The translations under genes were made by a program, and so were the position numbers. Shown here in pieces: positions 52,095-61,397 of a stretch of 64,000 nucleotides of DNA. The stretch spans positions 30,480,352 through 30,544,351 of the forward strand of contig NC_044601.1 in assembly GCF_901933205.1 (NCBI RefSeq), given 5' to 3'. The notes under the pieces are model-generated. The model was not told where the DNA came from and searched no databases. It saw only the letters and a list, made by a program, of their open reading frames with translations. Every line of letters begins with the position of its first letter. Position 1 is the first letter of the stretch. Source of the stretch: Camarhynchus parvulus. Lineage: Eukaryota > Chordata > Aves > Passeriformes > Thraupidae.

Positions 52095-53860
52095 ATAGAG
52101 AATGCATAACCCAACTGATGCAGTAGTGCACAGGGTAAGTTAAAATACCTCTCACACAATATCGGGCTTCTGAAGCATGGCTCCAAATTGGCCATTACCA
52201 GAGTAATGACTTAATCAGTTGTTAACAATCGCTGTACTCCCTACCAACTGATGTGCATATAATCTTGCAAAGACTCCCTTGACACCTCCTCTGCTGCTGT
52301 CATCAAATGAGCTGGCCTTATTTCAGGTGTTTGCTATGCACTGCTGCCAGGGTTCCCTTGTTCCTAAGGCACTACATCCAGTGCAGGGAACTCCTGCTAT
52401 CCCCAAGGGGGGAAAACCTAAGTGGAAACTTAGCAGCTGCCATTTGCATTAGAAGTCCAGTTTCCAACTGAAGTTGGTGCTTGGCTACTTTCTGGAGTTA
52501 AAACTTTAGAGAGTTAAGGTCTAGCTTTCAAGGAAATTATTCCATTCATGTTGAAGGCTTTGTCTCAGGTTTTGACAGTCCCTGCAATGCTTAGAAAGTG
52601 CAGCACTCTAAATACCTTCTGGAGCCACCATATTGTGCCCAACCCCCGTGACATGGCAACCTTTCCAGATGTGCATTGGCCTGATCTTGTTCCACCTCTT
52701 CCTTGTGGAAGATGTTGAACTGTCCTTTAGTCCTTGTCTTTATATGTGGAAATGGGGACATCAGGAGGATATCAGTGATTTATGATATTTCTCCTGGCAG
52801 CTTTGGTCTGGAGACATGCGAAATAATTTTTGCAACCAGTAGAACTTTTCTAATGAGAGCTACTCTGAAATAACTCCAGCAAAAGGTTGTAACATTAGAA
52901 ATCCCTAAGGCTCCAGTTTTTTGGTTTTTTTTGGAAGGTAGAATGAGATTTAGCCCTGAAAGTGTCATTGTCAAGGATCTGTTGTCAGTAAAGAAGAGTT
53001 ATCAGGCTCATAACCTAGGCACAGTCCATGTTGCTTTGCTTCTGCTGCACAGGTTAATCATCACTGACTAACTGCAACCTGTCAAGGCATTTGAGATAGT
53101 TTTCTTCCCATCAGTTGTAACTGAGACAGAGACAATTAGCTTGGGGAATGCATTCTCCAAATCATGTGCTCATAACTGGGTGGAGTTGGCATGCTAAGAG
53201 CATACCCAGCTGTGGGCGGCAGAAATGAGAAGGGTTTGCTTGATTTTCCTGTAGCGCTCCCTGACGCCATCTGCTTCCAGACCTTGTGGGGAAGTGCAGA
53301 GGCAGAAGCTTGGCAGAGAAATCCAATAGGATAAAGACAGCATGGACTGACAAACAACTTTTGCAAGGACAGACATTTGGGACACACAAGGATGTGTTCC
53401 CTAAAACCCTATAGTGTGTATCAAATGTGTCATGAAGTCCTTGGTCCTGTTGACTCAGAGTGGTTCTTATGGTACTTAATTGCTTCGGAAATCGTCGACC
53501 TCCATTTCCATGCATGAAAGGACAGTGGGAATGCCTGAGGACAGGTCTGTCCTCTCAAAGCAGTCCATTTCAACATCCTGCAATGGAAGGACCATCCTTT
53601 CCTCCATTGTAGCACTGTGCCAGAATGTGCTAGCTTGGGGCTGACTGTGAGGTGACAAGGCCATATACAGCTAAGACATTCAGGTGAAGCAAATAGCCTA
53701 AGCATCCAGCCTTCCAGCCACAGGATCCTTCCACATGAAAAAGAAAGACAGGGAAGCTGTCTGAGGGAAACTGAGATCAGACTGGACCACCAGGTCTTTA
53801 CTCTCTGTGTTGAGAACCAGGGAAGAGGGAGAGTGACAGAAAACCCTTGCCAGTAATTTC

Positions 53861-53967
53861 CTCCCTCCGTCCCTCCTTCCCTCCCTCCTTGTCTCAGTCC
53901 CTCCCTCCCTCCCTCTCTGTCTCTGTTTCTCCCTCCCTCTGTCCCTCCATCCTCCCATTTCTCCATC
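53861..53967. repeat. CCCT-type polypyrimidine repeat
   Basis: About 105 bp of TCCC/CCCT units on the plus strand with a few G interruptions. It produces long artefactual Gly/Arg/Glu-rich frames on the minus strand (53,430-53,966). Confidence 0.9.
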
Positions 53968-56900
53968 CATTCTCAGTTTGGCATCTCATTGTGCACCCAC
54001 AGGTAGGCCTGGGAGCGCTAGCCCTGGGAACAAATGGATGTGAAACACATCCAAGATGTTTTTACTGCATTCCTCTCTCCTCTGCTCATGCCTAAATTTC
54101 CTTCTCGTTTAATGCTCGTTAAGAGCAAATGGCTTTACATACTTATATCACGTAAGCACAGACAGATCGGATATCTGCCCTCCTTCTTTCCAAGTGTGGC
54201 AGAGAGTTGGAGAAGGGTAAGAGCAGCACTAGTATACACAGTATTTCCAATTTATACAATCTCCACATGTTTTCAGCTCAGTTATTTCCCGCATCTGATG
54301 TGTTTTTTATGGATTTAGTAATCCTCATTGGATTAATGCCTAAGATCTGGCCCCCACCATGAACCCATGGAAACTTTTACAATCCACAATCCCTTGCACC
54401 AAGTAATTCTCCAAGTTTCCTACCCCTTACATGAAGAGCTATATCTTTCTGGGAATACGGTACCCAGGAGTTTTGATTGGTAACTCCATTTCTTTTATTG
54501 GAAGAGGTATTAAACATCCAGTCCTTTCTTACCTTCTACAAGATAAGTATGTTTCAACAGACCTTTAACATCTTCTCTCTGCGGTCCTTTCTTTCTGAAT
54601 AATGATATTCAGCCTACCCAGTGCTCCCCAGACCTCATCAGCTCCAGATATTTATTCACCTGGGTTGACCTTCAAATCCTTCCCTGTTATACTATTTCTA
54701 TCCTGAGACAAGAAGACCAGGACCACTCATTATATTTACAACTGGCACAAATCATGATTTTATACAGTGGCATGGTGGTGCCATTTAAGAGTTCCCAGTA
54801 TCTGCTTTGCTTTATTGACTGTTGCTGAACAGTGAGGTGACATTTTTGTAGAGCAGCCTCCCACAGTCCCAAGACTGTGTCATTTCCGCCCCCCAACTCC
54901 TCCCTCATATCCCATCCATCTTAAGTAGTAATGGTCAGGGTAGAGCTAGTAATTCTAACTTAAGAAACTAAAAATGTTTGTAGGAGCAAAAGTGTCTGCC
55001 AGAGACCCCCACAGGGATGAGTCAGAAATCTCAAGGAACAGTGGTCCACAACAATAGAACAAGACCTTTACAACAGTGTTTGGATACAGAAAGATGGTAG
55101 CTAGTGACCTGGCACAGTCTGCTGAGCAGCTGGGCCAGGACCACACATAAACAATTTAATCCAGCACCTCTTTTACTGAAAATGAATAACAAAACCTTAA
55201 TAAATCAACAATTACTTATTGCTGTATTTGGGGTAATAAATTCTTTAGTTTATCAGTAGCTTGTGGCTTCCACAGCATGTTCTTTGAACAGTTTGCCTTT
55301 CAGTTACATCCCCTTTCTCTCCTGAACAATAAATTAGCATTCATTTTTTTAAAAGGAAAAGAGGGGAAAAAGAGGATATATTACAATTTTTTCAAAGCAA
55401 AAGGAAAAATGCAACATCTTTTTGACATATATCTTAAAATAATATGAGGATAACTTTCTCTGAGTGTTAGATGCCTATGCATAAATAATAAAGGATGTTA
55501 TGTTATTTACAATGTTACACAATAAACTAAGAGCGTCTCATTTAACACAATATCCATAAAGACAGTAAATAATGAAAACATCCACATATGTACAAGACAT
55601 ATTTACAGTAGAATAGAGAATTACAAATGATGATAATTGGCCATGTTCTTTGTCTGCCCTTCTCTGCAGCATTTCATAGGTGCTTTTGTTTCTTATTAGA
55701 AGTAAGACCCAGGTAATGGTAAGTAGCCACACTGCAGGGCCAAGAAGTGCTCAACAGGCTGAGAGGTGTGTCCTTTGAGGAGACACCAGTTTGCTATCCT
55801 GGATGCTCAGGAAACTGCTTGCAATGTGTGTGAGAGAAGCAGAGACATGCAGCATTGTTGTTTTGGAGTACTGGAAAGAAGGAGCTTTCCTGTTTCCCTG
55901 ATAAAGGCAGTGATTGATCTCTTAAACCTGGGTGTGTTGGGGTGGCTCAAGTGAGGAAGGGAATAACTGGGCCAAAAGGAGGGAGTAGGCTTTTCTCTGT
56001 TGCATGAGAACCTGTATTGAGCTGTAATGATTTACACCCCTTAAATAGGCAGGCTGTACCAGGTTGTGCACAACATAATCTAGCTATACACTCTTGAAAG
56101 AAACCTTTCATGTTGGAACAATTCCTGCATATGAACACATACACAGGAAAAACTTATGGCTCAAACTAAATGACATGGAAATAAACCAGGACAATCTTAA
56201 CAACTCTGCCACCACTGGAATATTTCCCCCCTCTTCAAAGTATGTTTCTTGCCATAACTTTCAGCCAAAGAACTGGCAAGCATCACACAGTGATGTCTCA
56301 AGGGTGTTGGGACTCCCTAGCTCAAAGGTCTGGGAAATGAAGCAAATATCCCCAACAGGGGAGCTGGCCTTTTTCATAGGCACTTGCTGGCTCTGCTCCG
56401 TGCTGCTGCAGCCTCCAGCCCCTTGGCCAGCAGGAACTGGCTGCAGCCTGCCAGCAGCATCTGTGGCCAGGTAGACTCACTGACTTCTGGGTGTGGACCT
56501 GACTGATATGAAACACCCTCACAGTGTGATAAACACAAGCTGAGAGGTTAGGGTTGGTGTCCTCTTCCCACTTCTGTGTGTGCCAAGCCAGGGCAATTAC
56601 CGAATTCACTGCTGCATGAATTGTGCTGTAAGGCTGGGTTCTTCACAAAGATCTAAGGGCTTAGGCAGCCATATCCCCAATTGTATTTTCTGTTCTTAGG
56701 TCCATGTGAAGTCTCCAGCCTAATTTCATGCTTGCTCTATAACACACTGTTATATATTCCGAGGGGTAGGAATAGCAGGAACTGCACAACAATTTGACTT
56801 TGAGGCACTGCAACAGAAGAGGTGTGACATTTTCCTTTAGACCTATACCAAACAAATCTCACATGTACAGCTCCCAAGTATGGAATTGCTCCTTCATTTT

Positions 56901-58739
56901 ATACTGTCCCTCCACAATAACAGTGTTAGCAGTCAAATAATCTACTCAACATCAAGGCATGTTCCCTTTCCATGCTCATTAATCTGTCTGGGCTATTATA
57001 GATACTTAAACGAGAGCTGGCCTTGTGGTTGATATGCTGGAGGAGTTTACAAAAGACCTGTCTTATAATCTCTATTCTGCCACGAAGATGGGCGATTTTG
57101 GGGCAAATCTCTTGTTTCTCTGCCATCCTTTTTCTGTCTCATCTGTCTTGCAAGGTCTTTGCAGTGTCAGAGGGCTTCCTGAAGGGACAGATATTCAAGT
57201 GCCCAAGGAAACTCAACAGTGCAAATCTTTTGGAAACTCGTGGCCTTCATTAGGAAAGCTCACCTGACCCTCTGTACTACTGAGTTGCAGAGTTACTGGA
57301 GAGATGGATATTCTGCTGCATGGGATTGCAGATAAACAGGCATGACTAAAGGGATGAAAATGAGAATATGGCTTAGAGAATTTGTAGAGAGCTTTTGTTT
57401 CGGTCTGCAAAGGCAAAGTGTGTTCAAGTACATGCCCGCTAAGGAAAAATGGCAAAGGGAACTTAAGTCCAGATAGTATGTATTTGCCATCTTCCACAGA
57501 CTTCTCAAATAAGCAGTGCCATTTCAGCCACCACATAGCCCAAAGCTGTGCTAATTTCCTAGCCTTTTGGTTCTACCACTGACATTCCAGTGGACAACTT
57601 TGTTTCCTATACTAAGGGGTTTTTTTTGTTCTTTTTCTGCTGAATCTGGTGTTCAGGTAGAGTCACCTGTGTTCTTACTAATGTGATATGGTTATTTATA
57701 CAGCGAGGAACTCACTGATTTTTGTCATCCTGGCAAAGATCTTCTTTTGCTATACTTTGCTTTCAGTCTCAAATCAATAGGACACCTTGTTCAGCAAAAC
57801 TCTTAGGCACATGCTTAACTTTTTACATGTGCTGGATGTGTCAATCAGAGTCTAGCACATGCTGAAGGTAACTTTTGCTGGGATTAGCATAAGCATATGC
57901 TTGAACAATTTACTGAGTTGAGACTTTTGTACCTCAGGTTTGCATCTCACAAATTTTCCTTGATGTATTTCTCTTCATTTAACTAGGACCAGAATGTGGC
58001 CCAAAGGATGAGTGTAGTTTGGCTGAAATTATTTTTGTCTTGACAGGGCTCTTATTTAGAGCTCAGTAATACCTGTAAAACACATGTTCTCATTTTCAGA
58101 ATCCCCAGAGTCTAGGAAAAACATTTGTTTTCCACATCAATCCTGAGTCAATGCTGTGCCAACTGAACACACAACAAAAAATCAAAAGTATAGAAGAGGC
58201 AGAGTGACCCTGACTAAACTGATAGGAATTCAGTGCAAAAGAGTCCATTTGCTTCTGTCTGGATGGATGCATCTACTCCAGCACTGACAGCATCCTTGTT
58301 CATTACTAGTCAATGACTTCAAGACTGTCACTGGCTATGTAAACACTGATATTAAATAGTCACACATGGGTTACTAGGGCTGTAACTCACATGGTGTGCT
58401 TGCCTTCATAAATGGGTTCTGCATCAGCCTTGCCTCTCTTAACACAAGTAATGGAGTCAGTAAAGGTGAGTGGAAATAAACTCCACACATCTGCTTTGTC
58501 CCTCCTATGTGCCTATACTTTTTAACCATTCAGCAAATCATGTTCTTCTTCCCTGAAAGGCCTTTCTTTGTCCAAGAGTAAGCCTTACTCCAACAGCAAC
58601 TCTAACAAGGTATTGCTAGAAGCTTGTCAGGGTTCTTTCTGAGGAAGGAAAAAAGGGGAAGAAAATTGAGTGGAAACAAAAGAATAAGTCATGTATTAGA
58701 AATCAACATTAAGAAATAGAGGTGAAAACTGATTGCACT

Positions 58740-58745
58740 TTTATT
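58740..58745 (-). terminator. NRG1: Candidate NRG1 polyadenylation signal AATAAA (distal)
   Basis: The plus strand reads TTTATT, giving AATAAA about 1,040 nt after the stop. Sequence around it still resembles the mammalian 3' UTR in my recollection, so cleavage here or further downstream is plausible. Confidence 0.35.
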
Positions 58746-58843
58746 AGTGGCATTTGTTTTCCAGCTAGATCTCTTCCTTGCTTGATTACAGATATCTATT
58801 ATATTTGCCCCATTAACATAAACTAATGTAAATGTTTTCTCTT

Positions 58844-58849
58844 TTTATT
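58844..58849 (-). terminator. NRG1: Candidate NRG1 polyadenylation signal AATAAA (proximal)
   Basis: The plus strand reads TTTATT, giving AATAAA on the NRG1 transcript about 940 nt after the stop codon. It sits inside a T-rich plus-strand region (58,838-58,885), so it could be fortuitous. Confidence 0.35.
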
Positions 58850-59783
58850 TTTTTTCTTTTTTCTTCTTTTTTTTTCCTTTTTTGTTTGAATAGAGTATTG
58901 GGTTCAAAGCCTCAGCTAACTTAAACCCATTTACTAAGGGATAACTAGAACAGTTAATATCTGGAAAATAATGAAATGGCAGCTCCTAGTGTTTACAAGC
59001 TGACCTCTGATTAATAATATATTTGGTTTAAAATCACAGTATTACTTTCTTTCTATAAGTAACATTACTTAATGCAGGTTGGCTTTTTTTTGTTTGTATG
59101 TTTTTTGTTATCCTGCTGTAATTAATAGTAGCATGCTGTTGGACCTACTATTATCCCAGTGCTCAAAGAAGCAAACCTTTTGGCTGGCAGAGAGCAGACA
59201 AAACTCATCTCATATACGGAAAGCAAATAAAAGTTCTCATATAAGAATTTTTTTTTTTTTTTTTTTACTTTTTTATCTTTTTTTTTTAATCTTTTTTTCC
59301 TTTCTGACTCTGTGTGTGTGTATACGTGTGTTTTTCTGGTGGAGTAGGGTAAGAGTGCTGTTACAGGGCTTTCTGATTTTGAGACTCTACAGCAAGCGAC
59401 CAGAGGGACTTCTGCAATTCTTGCAAATCATACATCCAGTCATTATAATGCAGTGCACAAAAAAGCTAGGACAACTGAGGGCTAAAAGGTTTTGCAAAAT
59501 ACTATGGGACAGCCATCATTGTAACTGTACAAAACTTGCTCTCAACTTAACATAACATAAAGGCACCATTGATATCTTTCCCCATTTTTGAAATACTGTA
59601 AAAAATTGCTACATATGGCACATAACACATTTGTACATACATATATTTAATTTATAAAAGTTTTCTTCCCCTCCTGTTTTCTATCAGCGGAATTGCTAAA
59701 ATAAAATAAATTGTTTAATTTAAAGGTGGAATACTTCATTATATAAAATAAAGTTTTACATGTGAATCTATGTGTTTTATGTT

Positions 59784-60435
59784 TTATACAGCAATAGGGT
59801 CTTGGTTAGCTATCACACTGGACAACCTTGCTTGTAACTCTTCTGGTGTGGAGAAGCGATTTGCCGGGTTAGTCCTGGTGTCAGCCAGCCGGAAGGCAGT
59901 GGCTGGCTCCAGACCGGCTGTCCCGGGGTTCGGTATGCTCAGGAATGGTGTATCCTCACCTATTCTTTCATCTTCTGTTTCGGTCTCAGAGCTGCTGCTC
60001 TCAGAGCTTGTGTCAGAGTCCACTTCCACCCTGCTGGAAATGTGGCCATTGGGCTTTGTTCTTTTGACCCTCCGGCTGTTGGTGAGTTTCTTTGGAGGCT
60101 CCTGTGCTGGTTCGTACTCCTGCGTGGTCTCGTACTCCTCATCCTCCACGATCTGCAGAGGACTTGGTGGCAGGCTGCTGCTCTCATGGGTGGCATTGTG
60201 GTGAAAGGAGTTGAATTGCTGAAGGTGATGGTCGTACTTCTCATGCAGCTGCAGCGGAGTCACCAGGAGCAGAGGTCGCTCCTCTTCTATGAAGGGACTC
60301 ACCGCCACAGAAGGGATGGAGACGGTCAGGCTGGAAGCCGGGGGTGACATCGTGGAGGGGTGGGACTTGGGAGAAGTTGGAGTGTGAAAATCAACGGGTG
60401 ACATGCGAGCTGGTGTGGTCATAGCTGAGACATAC
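59784..60435 (-). CDS. NRG1: Neuregulin-1, last coding exon (long 'a'-type cytoplasmic tail)
   Basis: NRG1 is a membrane-anchored EGF-family growth factor that signals through ERBB3/ERBB4; this exon encodes the distal intracellular tail, not the EGF domain. The exon begins with one base that completes the preceding codon, then reads Tyr-Val-Ser-Ala followed by MTTPARMSPVDFHTPTSPKS, and closes with SVIANQDPIAV and TAA: 216 complete codons. I recognise the mammalian and chicken NRG1 tail in these blocks and in EEERPLLLVTP and EDEEYETTQEYEPAQEP. Visible features are many SP/TP sites near the start, a basic patch (RRVKRTKPNG), an acidic-serine run (VDSDTSSESSSSETETEDER) and a conserved C-terminus. 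Known family biology: the tail binds partners such as LIMK1, and its gamma-secretase fragment can signal back to the nucleus. The frame is intact with no stop or shift. The start is set by the splice acceptor; the ATG at 60,422 is internal. NRG2/NRG3 are excluded by the close tail match. Confidence 0.96.
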
Positions 60436-60450
60436 CTGAAGAAAAGAGAT
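60436..60450 (-). promoter_or_regulatory. NRG1: Splice acceptor of the NRG1 last exon
   Basis: On the minus strand this reads as a pyrimidine-rich tract ending in CAG (atctcttttcttcag), directly before the G that begins the exon. The resulting junction gives Tyr-Val-Ser-Ala-Met-Thr-Thr-Pro, which is the known NRG1 reading across this boundary. Confidence 0.92.
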
Positions 60451-61116
60451 AGGGACAGGTTGCGAGCACAGGAGCAGTGGTGACCTGTAAAAACAGCAAC
60501 TCACGTGGACTGGGAGAGAAATGGCAGGAATTCCCTTAAGATCCCCAGCATCCTCACACAGGGCTACTAAGGAACCTTTCCTGTTCCTATTAATCCTATA
60601 AACTGCTGAGTTCTGGGACCCTGGGCAAAACCATATGAAAGCAGGAGGAGCACAGTGAAACTCCCAGATCCCAGCCATGGAGATGCTGTAAATTTTTTAC
60701 CAGAATAACTTTCTGGAATGAATCCAAGAATGGGATTCAGAGACAGACAGGCTGCCAAAAACAAAATGCATTTGCAAGTATTTTCTCAAAAGGAAAACAG
60801 CTGCTGCACTTCTGGAAGGAATTGACCAGAATCTGGGGTACATGCAAACAGACAGGAGGAAAGAAAGGAAGGGAACTGAAGGACAGTCCTCTTGGGGCTT
60901 CACCCTCTTCTGGCAACCAAACTGTCTCAGGCTAGGAAGGAAAGTAATGTTTGAATAAAATACAGAGCCAGATTCTGCTAATTTTAATCACCAAGGGTAG
61001 TGTCATGGTTTGACACTGGCACAATGCCAGTGCCCCATGAAAATATACTTCCCTGGTGTTTGCTGTGAGATGTGACCAGGAAATAAGCAAAGCAGGCCTC
61101 TACCTTAGAAAAAAAG

Positions 61117-61122
61117 TTTATT
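61117..61122 (-). terminator. LTR polyadenylation signal (AATAAA, sense to NRG1)
   Basis: The plus strand reads TTTATT, so AATAAA lies on the minus strand about 117 nt before the LTR's 3' end, the usual place for the R-region signal. Because the LTR and NRG1 share direction, an NRG1 pre-mRNA would contain this signal in sense, upstream of the last exon. Confidence 0.55.
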
Positions 61123-61390
61123 AACTAAACTACAAAAGGAAAAAAAACCACACACACACACGCACACACACACCTGGAAAATGAAAACTCCACAAAAAGC
61201 ATTTCCTCCTCCCCCCACCACATTTCCAATACATCTTCCAAATTTCAAGTCTCCACCCATCACCCTGTAAATACTCAATTCCAGTCCATCAAGAGGAGAG
61301 TAGTCCTTCTTGGGGCCATGGTGACTTCTTCCTTGCATGCCCAGTGCTCTCACCACTGAACAAGGAACAGAGCTGCTTCAAGGGTTATCC

Positions 61391-61397
61391 TTTTAAG
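61391..61397 (-). promoter_or_regulatory. TATA-like box of the 1,255-bp LTR
   Basis: The minus strand reads CTTAAAA, about 270 nt upstream of the LTR polyadenylation signal. The match is weak and the call rests on its position. Confidence 0.3.

Larger units (their letters stand above)
34196..58699. other. Long noncoding interval downstream of NRG1, no gene seen
   Basis: About 24.5 kb without a recognisable exon, CR1 tail or LTR. Every frame over 100 codons (for example 34,471-34,797, 35,578-36,012, 36,879-37,316, 38,086-38,499, 43,366-43,755, 44,441-44,806, 50,069-50,581) lacks a known domain, and opposite-strand frames of similar length overlap several of them. Simple repeats at 46,584, 52,077 and 53,861 are listed separately. 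The low repeat density may mean conserved noncoding DNA, but I cannot test this. In mammals a large gene-poor interval also follows NRG1. Confidence 0.55.
58700..59783 (-). other. NRG1: NRG1 3' untranslated region (distal end approximate)
   Basis: Directly after the TAA the minus strand is AU-rich. It contains stretches I recall from the mammalian NRG1 3' UTR: the first 60 nt after the stop, a block around 59,530-59,640, and the block around 58,980-59,070. Recognisable similarity continues to about 58,700. It includes a 19-nt A run on the transcript (T run at 59,248-59,266), a second A-rich run (59,278-59,287), and a TG/CA tract near 59,309-59,332. Candidate polyadenylation signals (AATAAA on the transcript) lie at 58,844-58,849 and 58,740-58,745. 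I cannot tell which is used. The open frame on the plus strand at 59,079-59,555 is an antisense chance frame. Confidence 0.75.

Noticed and set aside
53430..53966. 178-codon minus-strand frame rich in Gly, Arg and Glu
   Set aside because: Its start is the reverse of the CCCT repeat and the rest has no domain; low-complexity artefact.
59079..59555. 158-codon plus-strand frame antisense to the NRG1 3' UTR
   Set aside because: Phe/Leu-rich because of the T runs, and antisense to a conserved UTR; no sign of its own gene.
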